This document shows, piece by piece, positions 50,101 through 62,100 of a stretch of 64,000 nucleotides of DNA. The stretch covers positions 10,614,413-10,678,412 of the forward strand of contig NC_057923.1 of NCBI RefSeq assembly GCF_018873765.1, given 5' to 3'. The notes under the pieces were generated by a model. It worked only from the letters and a program-made list of their open reading frames with translations. It had not been told where the DNA came from and made no database searches. This DNA comes from Telopea speciosissima. Its lineage: Eukaryota; Streptophyta; Magnoliopsida; Proteales; Proteaceae. The position numbers and the translations under genes were made by a program. Each line of letters starts with the position of its first letter. Positions within the stretch are counted from its first letter, which is position 1.

Positions 50101-53100
50101 AACAAAGTTGTTAGGAGTACAAACCGAGTCATGGGATGCCGTAGGTGAAGAAGTTCAACCTGAGAAAGAGACTGGTCAGTAGCAGATGGAGCTGGTGAAG
50201 AAGATGAGTCCAGTTGAGTCATGAGATGACGTAGGTGAAGAAGTTCCTCCTAAGAAAGAGACTAGTAAGTAGCAATATCCTCAAATGAAGTATGATGAGC
50301 TTTGGCAAAAGAAGAACGACCCTGCCCACAACCCCGAGTATCAGTGGGACGCCCATGTAATTTCCAGCACTTGTCCCATGTATGACGATCCTTATCACAA
50401 TAGTCACATTTCAATGGAGGCCGATCAGGAATAGAACAGTCACCAGTACCCCAAGAAAGACCACCACGGGAAGGAGTTTGAGAACTAGTGGAAATGGTCA
50501 ACTGCTCCTAAGAAACAAGGTGAACCATGGCGGTGCAACGGCTTTCCTTTGATTGTAGTATGGCATAAGCCTTCTTGATCACGATTCAGAACATGAGCTC
50601 AAATCTGATCATACTCGATGTTCAGCCCTGCGAGAAAGTGACCATCCTCCCACTTTTTAAAGGCAATAACATCAATGTCACAGATAGCCGTGGAAATTCC
50701 ATAAAAATCCAGTTGTTGCCACATGCTCGTAAGAGTAGAATAATACTGAGAAAGAGATAGTTCTCCTTGTTTGGTAGCAAGTATTTTCTGACGGAGTTCA
50801 TAACACTAGGCAGCATTACCAACCTAAGAATATGTATCTTTGGCTGTTTTCCAGATCTTGGCAGTAGTGTCAAGGAGAAGATAGCCCCTGGCTATAGTAG
50901 GATCCATGGAGTGAATAAAGTAGGACATCACTAGAAAATTTTATGTCAACCATTTGTCCTGGGCAGGACCAGCAGTAGTAGGCATAATAGCAGTACCTGT
51001 GATATAACCGAAAGACCATGGGAACCGATGGCAAGGAAGCAGGATCGCAATCACATCAAATAATTGCTCCCGTTTAATTTAATGGAGCTATCAAGGAACG
51101 GAAGGAGATCTCATTGATTAACTCCTTCTTGTCCAGTAGATGCAGAAGAGATCTCCGAGTCACCCATGGTTACTGGTGAGAGAAGACTCACAGGCACATC
51201 AACACAAAGTGAATCCGGAATAAAAAATCAAACACCAAAAGATAGATCAGACCATGGATTGGTCAAAAAATCCCTTGGTGGGAGAAAAAACTCACCACCA
51301 AGGGTGAACTTGAAAAGAGGCAAAGGCGGTAGAAGGCGGAAGAGGTGGAGGCGGTGGTTGTTGAAGGCTGTAACAACCCAACCCCTCTATTGGCATGACA
51401 TTGTCCTCTCTGACCTAATGGGCCTCAAGACTTTAAAATGCGTCATGCCATGTAGAGGAGGCTACTCTTTATCAATAGCTCAGGATCTCCCCCCTAGCCG
51501 ATGTGGGACTATGTTTGCACCCCCTCACCAATCTCCCAAACCCCCTGGTACTCAGCCGTGTCTTGGTGGGGACACCTCAACGATCTCCCAAGCGGGCCGG
51601 TATCAGGCCGTATTCTTGGGGCGTTACAAGGCGGAGGCGGTGTTTGGTGGAGATGGCAACGGTGGTTGGTAACGGTGGAGGTGGTAGCTAGAACCGAGAA
51701 GAGAGAGAGAGACACACACACAATTTTGTGTACATGGATGAGTTCAGATTCTTCTCATCCTATACTATAATGTAGGGAAAGGACCAAAGAAATAAGTAAT
51801 GAAATATTGGTCAAAGAAACAGAGTTGACATAGTTTAAGTGTGGGTGTCAGACAACATTCTTCCCGTCACGGAAAATGAGAAAGAGAGACAATGGAGATG
51901 AGCCTAGGGTTTCGAGATGAGACCCATTAGGTAGGGTTCAGATCCCAAGATGGATCCCCACTCTGATACCAAGTGGAGATTTGAGAATAATGGCTAGTGT
52001 CTTTATGATCACAGCCACACTTTATTTATAATAGATGAGAACATTCTAGAATAGGTGCAAGGATAAAAAGGCCCTAGGACAGAAATACCCCCTTGAACCC
52101 ATTTTACAACAAGAGAAAAGGTAACGTTCCAATGACAGATGGTCAACCAGTGTCCCACTAATGCTACTTCTCTTCTTTAAAACTCAGAATCGAATTTCAG
52201 AGAGGGAGTCATAGGAGCAAAAATTAATCAGGCCAAGTAAACAGATCTTCAGCAACTTTGGATTCAGGCTCATTTCTGGTTACAGATTCGGTTCATCTGT
52301 TCTATCAATTGACGTGGCGAGGTTTTCTGGCCTGAGTCTTATTTTTATAGTCTGTATGGTGATTGCATCCAAATCAACTGGAAAGAGGATTCATTGCTGT
52401 TGATCAGAATCAAAACAGATTTCACATGAAATCTAAAATTTTTGGATCCAGTAGAAATTATAGTTCTGTATCCAGAACTTCAATCCCACTTGAATCAGAT
52501 CAGTTTGTCACTCTGATCTAAAACTTTAGAATTGAAACTCCCATTAGTTATGGTTTGGAAGAACTGAAATGGAGTTGATTCACTGAGTAAAATTTCAAAT
52601 TGTTTCCCGATTTCAGTTCTTTCATACAGTAAAGATTAGATATGGTTTGGAAGAACTGAAATGGAGTTGATTCACTGAGTAAAATTTCAAATTGTTTCCC
52701 GATTTCAGTTCTTTCATCCAGTAAAGATTAGCGGATTTTCACAATCTTTCAGGAGTTTATTTAATCAATGCCCGACTCATAAGCATAGTTCAAAAACTCG
52801 CCGAAATTTCCCTAATTTCGGCATGTCTGGGACAAAAGAGGAGGCAAAACCCAGAATCAGCACTGTTTCCCCAAAATTTTGCTCATTTCACAGAAATTTC
52901 AGTCTGACCAAAATGGCCTACCGAAATGAGATTTTGAACTATGATCATAAGCATGCTAGATTAGTAACTAAATAGATCTTAGAAATGCCATCTCCACCAC
53001 TGATAGCCCCAAAATTGAGTTTCTGGATATTAAAAAAACAAAAAACCTCCATGGTTGGTTTTACCAGCCATTTTGGTTCCCAGTTTTTTCCCAAAACGGA

Positions 53101-56100
53101 CATGTCAACAAACCAAAAACCAAGTCCTGTTCAGGCGAAACAGCCTGACAAGTAACATAACTCATAAATCATCTGCAACTTTAAATCCAAGAGCAAGGAT
53201 TACAATTTGAAGAACAAATTATAAGAATCAAGTAACTTTTTTTTAACTTACTTTTCAACAATGGAGCAAATTTTGGCAGTAAGATCTTCCTTGAATTCTT
53301 GATCACTTACTTCCAGATAATCAATAAGCTCTTTTGTCAAAGGCTTCACATTGCTTTCATTCACTAGCAGAAAGATAAGTTCAAGTGCCCTCTTCCTAAT
53401 GGAAGCGTCTGAATCCTGTTAAGTCACAAGGTTTATAAGTTGGATAACTCAAATCAATAATAAATGTGACTATGTGAGCGATTATCTCTGTCATTATTCA
53501 TAGCCTAAAAAGAGTAGTAAGAGATTTTCTTTTTTGGAGGGGGGAGGGAGACCATGGAAAAATTGCATATGCAACAGCATTTTCCATTCTTGCTAATTCC
53601 CAGAAAAAAAAATTTGCATCTCATTTTCTTGGATTGTTTTTGGTTTTTTCTCGGTTTGTTTTTGGTTTTTTCTCCTTTTCTTCTTTTGGTGGGAGGTGGA
53701 CCACATGTTCCAGTAACTCGCACTATATTTATGCATCTAATAATTGTAAATAGAACAATAACATTTACATCGATGCCAGTCAAAAAGAATTTTGGATGGA
53801 ATTGATGTGAGATTGCGTTTGGCCTTAAGTAATATGTGAGAGCAATTTTGACCATTCAGAAACTTGATGGAGCATCACCAAAAATCAAATAGAAGTACAG
53901 AAATGCTTGAATTTTAACTTTTGCTGACCATGTAAGGACTACCAAGCATATTGAGTGCAATACCTTTACACACTCCAAAATTGTTGCCCGATGCCTCTGC
54001 ACTGCTTGGGCATCCACAGCAATAGCCTTCATCAGCATGTTCAATGCAACATATCTGAAACAGACAGGTTAAACTACATAAGTTTTTGTTAAGATAAGCG
54101 CCCTAATATTTTCATAAGTTCAACTTAATTTCAGACCTGTTTTTCAAATAAAAACAATCAACCGTTAAAGCACAAAGACAAACTCATGAGGAGAATAACC
54201 AAAAAGTTGTATTATGTTTTACCAGAGGAACTATGAGAGAAACACCAAATTTCAGTAAGAAGAAACTAAAAAGTTATGATCTCATCAAATGAACATGAAC
54301 ATGGAAGCAGACTGGAGAGAAGAGAAGATGAGAGAATGAAGAATAATGCCTATGGTTTGAGTCATTGAGTGAGGAGCAGAATACCTCAAACCGTGGATGG
54401 GGGTCTACTTATATAAAAATAAGAAAATACAATGAAGGACGGGTGCACAACTAAATACTACTATTTAAGTGTGCTTTACCCTTAAAGACAGAAATAAGAA
54501 AGAACATTACATTTATACCCCTATAAACCGACATAACTTAACACCAACTGAAGTCATAAAAAAGACTGAATGCTATATCTGAGATACCTCTAGCAGCTAA
54601 GAAACAAACTATGAATATATTCTGACAACGAAACCCACTTTTTCAACCACCACCCCCCTCTCCCCCCCCCCCCCCCCCAACACACACAAAAATAAAAAAG
54701 TCAATGAAACCCAACTTATCACTTAAAAACAAACTACACTTTGCCTATTAAACAGAACAAGGATTCACAAAAGGAAAACAAAGAGAACAAACAAGAGAAA
54801 GAAAGTTCACACCAGCAATACCACTAAACAAGTCATCCCTATGAATCCCACTATAGCCCAACAGAATGAAAATTTTCAATACAAGAAACCCATGAGCCTT
54901 TATTATTCCTCATCCCCAATTAAAAACATTACTTAAGTCTCGAGTCACTACCTAGGAAAAACAGATAACCTTTTACAAACTCAAGAATAATGCAACCATT
55001 GGTCACATACCCCTACTTTTGGATCGCTATGGGCCTACCAAAGTGAAAGAACTTCAAAATAATGTGATTACTGTCAATCTGAACATTCTGAGAATGTTCA
55101 GAACCCCTTAGAGTAAAGCAAATAGGCAAAAGTATCAATTGGTAAATAAATTTAGAAGAAAATAGCTTTTCAGGAATTTAAAATAAGAATGGGAATAAAA
55201 CAGAATTAAGTTACAAAGAAAAAGACTTTTATGCAAATAAGAAGATTTCTGTCCTTACTTACAAATGAGAAAGTTGTTCATCCCTTACCTCTCGATAAGC
55301 AGCAAAACCAGCAGTGAGTTGCCATGGTTGCAGATGCGAGAACTTATTCAAGAAAGATCTAATCGAGCTGAAACATCAGGATATTAATCCTAATTTCCAG
55401 CCCTCTTAAACCCAACTAAACACCGCCAAAAAGATCAACTAAAGAATTAACAAGAGAACTCCGAAATTGTATCTGGCAGAAGTCACCAGATCTGATCTGA
55501 ACTAGGGTATAGAACTCACGATAGGAGAGGATTCGGGAGGCAAGACTCTAAGGATTTTAGTTGCCTTCAAAGGGGCTCCCTTCTCTCCAAATCTCAGACC
55601 CAAAGGAACATGCACCAAGGAATTCGAACTCTCCGATTGGGTCTGCAAGTACCGCCCAGAAATAGGAACTGGGAATGAAGCTTTAAGATTAAAAGAAATT
55701 AGGAAGAAGAAGGGCAAGAAAAGTAGCAACGTAAAGGGAGTAAAAGAGAGAGAGAGAGACTGACAAAGGAACAACGAAGTTGGGCCTGAGAAGAGGGCCA
55801 ACTCAAGGATTCCACAGAGAAGAGAAGGGAATCAATCGAGCACAGCAGCACACCACCAACTAATAATCTTCATTCAATTAAACTCTAATCTCCATCGTTT
55901 GGGTTACATGCATATATATATAAAGATAAAACTCCTAATTACATTCTAAAACAAAAATAGAACCCAACTAGGAAACAAACACTAAAACAGGAATTCTGGC
56001 ATATATCCTATCAACCCCCTATCGGACCAAAAGCCCAGTTTGGGTCCAGTTCACCTTGGTCTGGGTTTCCAGATCAGGTCATGCCGGTCCAGCCATTCAC

Positions 56101-59100
56101 ATGCAACTGCATCAAAGACAACCCATCAAAGTTGAGTTTCACCATCCCCTCTGGAGGAGGGAGACCAATTGATAGAAGAGGTTGTATTTTCCCCTTGTGA
56201 GATGTGCTAATCTGTGAAAGGTGTGCATAAATTTTCATTGTCGTTCAAAGTTTCTTAGTTCTTGATGTCACACTGGTTGATCAGCTCAGATGAGCTACAG
56301 CACCTCTAGCATAGGCAACATCATGTAAAAGAATGGAAAACAATAATTATTTATGACAAAAAAAAGTTCATTCAATGAAGTGGTCTATTAGACACTACCA
56401 TACTTGATTGGGCATGTGTCTAAGAAGGTTTAAGAAATTTAAGAAATTAGATTGAAATGACAGTGTAGAAATTTGTTATTGGGCTTTGAAATCTCATGAA
56501 TAAGGTCTTGTGAGACATACTTCTATAATTGGGGAAGTCTCTACCCATCACAGTACTTTTCATGCTGATCAAAAAAGAAACAGAAAATGAAAAGTCTACA
56601 TTTGTACAAATTAAAATGTTTGAAAAGAATTTCGCAAAGTATGCCTTCTCACTAACAGAGATAATTAGGCAACAACTGGAGTGATGCCCGAAATGAACTG
56701 TACTAAAGAAGGCTGACCTGATATTGTTGTCGCGGTTTGACAAGAATCTTCCCAAAATATTAATGGCAAGCACACGTAAGCCACTATTGTCCTCAATGCT
56801 CATAATAGTTTCAACGCATTCATAAAGAATGGCATTCCCTGCATTTTTGTTTGGCTCGGTTTTCGTTGCTACCTAAACAAGGAAATCAGTATGTCAAACA
56901 AATTAAAAACTAAAAGAATATGCCATACAAATGTAGCAAACACTGTTTAAGAATACAATGCAAGTCATAGAATGAACACTAATAAGAAGGATAATGAAAG
57001 AAACACAAAAATTAAATGAAAAGTGAGGGGCTTTGGCACCACATAAGCATGTGTGTGTGCACACGCACTTGAGCAGAGGCATGGCAAACAGAAGCTGGTG
57101 TCTACTTCTATCAATATCTTCACACTATCACACAGTTAATGCTGAGTTTGCACTAAAATTATTGTATTCTGTTTCTATCTGATGCAATTTTCCAACTGAA
57201 TCATGGAAAAGAAATGGTTCCCAAAATTTTGTAGCTGAAAACTGGCACATGATATTTCAGCATCCATCATACAAGGCTGAATTGGTCTTCACAAGTAACC
57301 TATTTTTTTCGACCAATATGACACCAGATCAAAACTCATGCAGAGGTCAGATGGTTTTCAAAAGAACATGGGAAATGGATAAAACTTAAACAAAGGACAA
57401 TCATTGGGTTAGATTTTGTGGATGCTTTTCTACATTTTTAGGGGTATAATTTAAGTTTCATTTTATTTATACATTGGATAGTTAATATTTTAACTGTCAC
57501 AAAAAATGTAAATAAGTCAGGTGAAATCTTAGGGTTCCTTTTTTTTTATTTTCCCTTTTTTTAGGAGGAGGGAGGAAATAATTCAAGAGTTGTAAGTATT
57601 ATGATGGGAGTGTTTTCGAATGAACCATATTCTATCATGTTAAAAGAGCTTTTGAACATCCGATTCTCTATTCCTTCTCCCCTGACCAATTTTGTGATGA
57701 TATTTTAATATTCATGAGAGTTCTACCGTACTTCACTTCAGTGATTCTTATGCTTCAGTCTGCATGCATTAAGATTCCATTACTTTGGTGCATGGAACAA
57801 GGCTGTATCAAATTGTTCCATGTTCCTTGTTAAGGCTAAAGTATCAAAAAAGATTTATTGGCCATACTCTGATGGAAGCACGAATCAGAATTCTGTACGG
57901 ATTCCCATGCATGCAAACAAAATAGTTACAGCAAACCAAGCATAAGAAAATTAGAAATGAGCCAATCTCAGTAATTAAAATACTGAAACAGCATTAAGAA
58001 GTACGACTAATGTAGTCCTAGGTAGGAGTAGTCCCACTAGGAACCAAAGTAATAGGATCACCAAACAAGGCTGACCGATTGGGACAGCTTAGGCTAATTA
58101 GGGCCGAATTAGGGCAGAATTAGGGTTAGGGTTAGGGTTTCGAGCTAGGGTTTTATTTGGTAATGATGTGCAGGTTTTTAGGAGTCTATTGGTGTAGGTT
58201 TGGATTGATTTGGATGAAGTTGGAAATCTAGGGTTTCGGGTTAGAGGCCTTGTAAAAATGGAGTGTTTTCAGGATCTAGGGTTTAGGGGTGCATTTTGGG
58301 AAAGGGGTTTATAGGGTATTAATGGGCAAGTCTAGGGGGTTATTTTGGTATAAAGAAGTTAGGGTTTGGATGAGTTACGAAATTTTGCAATTTAGGGCAG
58401 AATTGGATTTAGGGTTTTGATTGGCAGATTGGGCTGCAACTGAAATCGAGTGGAGGGATAAGGCTGGACAGATTTTAGAGTGAGGCTAGGGTTATGGGAA
58501 TCGATTAGGGTTACGTGGAGGATTAAGAAGAGGAATGAAATTGCAGAATTATAAAACTACTTACTTGAATTAACACTGATCTCCAACAGTAGCAAATTGA
58601 AGAAAAGCTAAGAGAGGACCTCCCGATCTACAAGATGCAAGGAGTCACTGGGGATTCCAGTCCTTCAACCTTGATATTACTCACAAGGGGGGGTCTTGAT
58701 ATGACACACAAGACAGTCTCTGAAGAGAGAAGCAACAGCAGCAGCAAAGACAGCAGCAAAACAATATTTTTTTATTAATCAAATTCGTATTCAATACTTG
58801 GCCCCCTTACAAACTTATATAGAAGACTCAAAAATAGACTTAGACACTAAAAGGAATGGCCTAACCCTATCCCTAACCTATCAGGTAACTTAAACTGACT
58901 AGGAAACTAAAATATTAAAAGAAATAGACTCAAAACATGGCTGGACTTATAGAGTCCTAATCCAGCCCAACTTACATCACATGACCACTTAAGTTGTCAC
59001 ATGACCACTTAACCAAGTCACATGATCACTTAAATTGAACCAATTGGATGCAACCAATTTGAACCGGTTCAATCAAAAAAACATAAAAATAAACTAAGTA

Positions 59101-62100
59101 TTGGGCTAATCCCGTATGCAACCTATGTACCCCTAGTTTAGGCTCATTAAAGTGGCCTAATACATAGAAAACCCTTGAGAACAAAGGCCCGACATGTATA
59201 TAACCCAACCCTGGGCCTATTTCTAAAGAAATAAGCCAATTTCTATGATGAACCTACACCAACGACCCACCAGCAAAAAATCTTACCAAATTTTCAGTTT
59301 TACAAACAAATTGTGGTGATATAGCCGTGTAGGGCTGACCTTATTTGTCTAATTGTTAGTTTAGGTATCAATACAATTGCTACTGAGTTTTAAACCAGTT
59401 CTCATGAGCACATGAATCATAAGGATTTGACAGCAGCTGTACAAGTATGTTATTAATGGAGCCAGCTATCCAAATACTCAATTGAGAGTAGATGAGTTCA
59501 AGCTGCTGGACAGGCCCAGAAACAGTGTAGTACAGGGAATTTAAAAGACCGAGATACTATGTAACAAGTACAGAACTTAATAAAGAACTTAATCTGAACT
59601 AGGAATTAGAATAGACAGAATATATATCCAGGAAGCTATATGTACATATCAAACAGAACTAGATAGACATAAGAGAATAAGGTAGTACAAGAATTAAAAG
59701 AACTAAGGAGAAGAAACAGGTATCAATTTGGTACATTTTATAACTCAAACTGACCAGTTTTCTGGAAGAGTTGCCTGTTAATTCAAACAATGGTGGCCAT
59801 GGCATTATGGAAACCCTAACCCCAATTAGGGTTTTAGGCTCAAGGTGCTTTTAGCTAAGAGGGCTGATTAGGGTTTAGCCGTTTAGGTCTAGAGTACTGA
59901 AAATCTCGAACTGAAGATAATCAATGAATATAAACTGAGAGGTCAGAGATAGGACAGAAACAAGGAAATTCTGAGAAATTGGAACTAAGGCAGAAATATG
60001 CCTCGATAGGGAAAAGTTAATAACTTGTGACTTCGGGCTTGGATGGAACTGAAACTTCAGTTGAGTGGTGGTCTAGGAGGGGCCTAACTGTGCTGAAATC
60101 TCAGGGATTTCTCTCAACTCTATGGAGGTGTGATAGGATAAATGAAATGGGTTGGAACAGTAGCTTACTGGTAGGATTTATGAGTATGTTCTAGCAGAGA
60201 ATGGTGAAAGGAGGATATTGGGTGAAGTTTCAGGGCTAACAGAGCTGGATTGAGAAAAATATGAAGAGTTGCAAGTGGTCAAAAAATTGGGTTATAACAG
60301 GGTATCTGCAGGCTAAGCTAAGGGGCTGGAATTGATCTGCAGAAGTTGGGTTCCAAGAAACAATGGACAGGAACAAAGCTAAGAAGAAGAACTGCAGAGA
60401 GATTTGAAATATCAGCAGCAAGCAAGGAGCTGGAATCCTCCCTGTGTGGCCTAGGGAATCCACCCAAACCCACACAAGAATTTCAGTTCTCACACCAGTG
60501 AATCCACAATGAATAGTTAACAGCAGCAATCTTTCAAATGATCAAATCTATGTTACAACTGAGGAGGCCCCTCCCTATTTATAGTGTAGGGATCAGCTTT
60601 GGTTGCTTGGACTCCAGGGATTAAACTTTTTAAAAACTACTAATAATTTTGAATTAGAAACTAATCTAACAGACCTGCAATCAAACTTCTAGAACCTTAT
60701 AACAGAAATATAAACAAACTACAAAAGCCAAATTAGAAACTCATCTCCAAATTTAGAAACTTCTATAATTCTAAAAATTGAAGACTAAAGCAGCGTGTGG
60801 TATGCATTCTAGGCCAATTTCGCATTCTTGGATGATAAAAATAGTTGTTTTTATCGTTCGAGAATGTGAAATCAACCTAGACTGCATTCCAAGAATGCAT
60901 ACCAAACACAGCCTAAGAATAGAAAATAGGAACTAGAAACTACTAAACCTAGCAACTAATGACAATGGCAACGTATTGAAAATATAAACTAACTAGAATT
61001 AGAAACTACTAAGGCTTTATATATCAGCCTTCTAAAACAAAAGGAAGGACACTAAAATAGAAACTAAATAAATCAGAAACTATTAGGCAGCAATAAAATC
61101 TGTTGTCTTGCTATCTTCAGTGGGGCACACAGAATCTCAATTATTTGCTTGGACTTCCTTCTCCAATCAAGGCTTATAGACCCATAACACTGTTCACATG
61201 AACAGTAGTCCGGGTACTGTTCATGTGAACATTAACTTCTTTTTTTTTTGGGGGGGGGGGGGAAGTAGTTTGGGCTGCTTTAGGTGACGCTCCATCGAAC
61301 CAACAAAAACTTGCCACATCATCAGACCAGGCTGCCTCTCACAGCAGTCAAATCCACAACCTTGCTGGGCTGGTTTTGGGGCTTGTTCCTGCGGATACAT
61401 ATGGACTTGTGATCGACATCAAAATAGGAGAGAGAGAGAGAGAACAGATAGGAGAGGAATAGAGGACCAAAGGGTAGAGAGAAAAATAAGAGATCACAAG
61501 GGGAAGAGAGACCACACGCCACACACAGGAGACACATAAACTCTCTGCAATTCAGCAATCGATGAGAATTACAAGACTTGTAAAAACCAGAAAATGAGAA
61601 CTCTAGCTGACTTAGAACTCTAAAACCTTTTACCAGATTGACTCAATATTTAATCCCAACAATAACTAACTTCTAGACTATTGCACTAACCCATGGCTCC
61701 CTAGCTTGAGCCCACGACAGTCTAATAATCTACTAACAGCTCTTAATTTTTAAAGGAAGATAGTACAAAAATGCACTCAATCAATTAAAATAATCCCAAC
61801 TAATATAGCTACCAGTGTGGCCCTTGTATGGACCCAAAACTGAGTCAATCAGCTTGGATTTTAGACTGGATTACTTGGGATTGGGCTTTGGTTTACAAAG
61901 TTTTATCAAATCAGTCCATCCAATCTATTGCTACTGTATTATTATAACTCAGGCAGGTTCCCCATATCATCTTCATTTATAGCATTCTGACAAAATGGAA
62001 AAAATAATAAAATTAAAGACTATCAATTGGAAGTTAACATGATGGTCACTGTTTCAAATCTCAACAAAGCACCTGAATCTTTGATTTCAAAATGAGTCTT

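Larger units (their letters stand above)
47232..52111 (-). mobile_element. Older Copia LTR retrotransposon with a nested solo LTR
   Basis: The LTRs (145 bp at 47232-47376, 138 bp at 51974-52111) share tggagattt...acaaca on the plus strand but differ at many positions. The primer-binding site complement ctctgatacca lies beside the right copy, and the polypurine tract complement ctccccctc beside the left. On the minus strand the order is gag, integrase, reverse transcriptase, RNase H. No clean 5 bp duplication is found. The region 51369-51628 is a later insertion. Confidence 0.9.
56873..60788 (-). other. AP-1 gamma intron with diverged repeat sequence
   Basis: About 58560-59280 resembles stretches near 5090-5640 and 39470-39830 ('cccttacaaacttat', 'aggaaactaaaat'). 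This suggests a dispersed non-coding retroelement family. No coding domain is present. Confidence 0.4.

Noticed and set aside
51166..51672. Open frame of 168 codons
   Set aside because: It spans the older Copia leader and the nested solo LTR; the G-rich 'protein' arises from repeats.
56447..56803. 118-codon open frame read as a separate gene
   Set aside because: Only its upstream part is coding; it is AP-1 gamma exon c read through into the intron.
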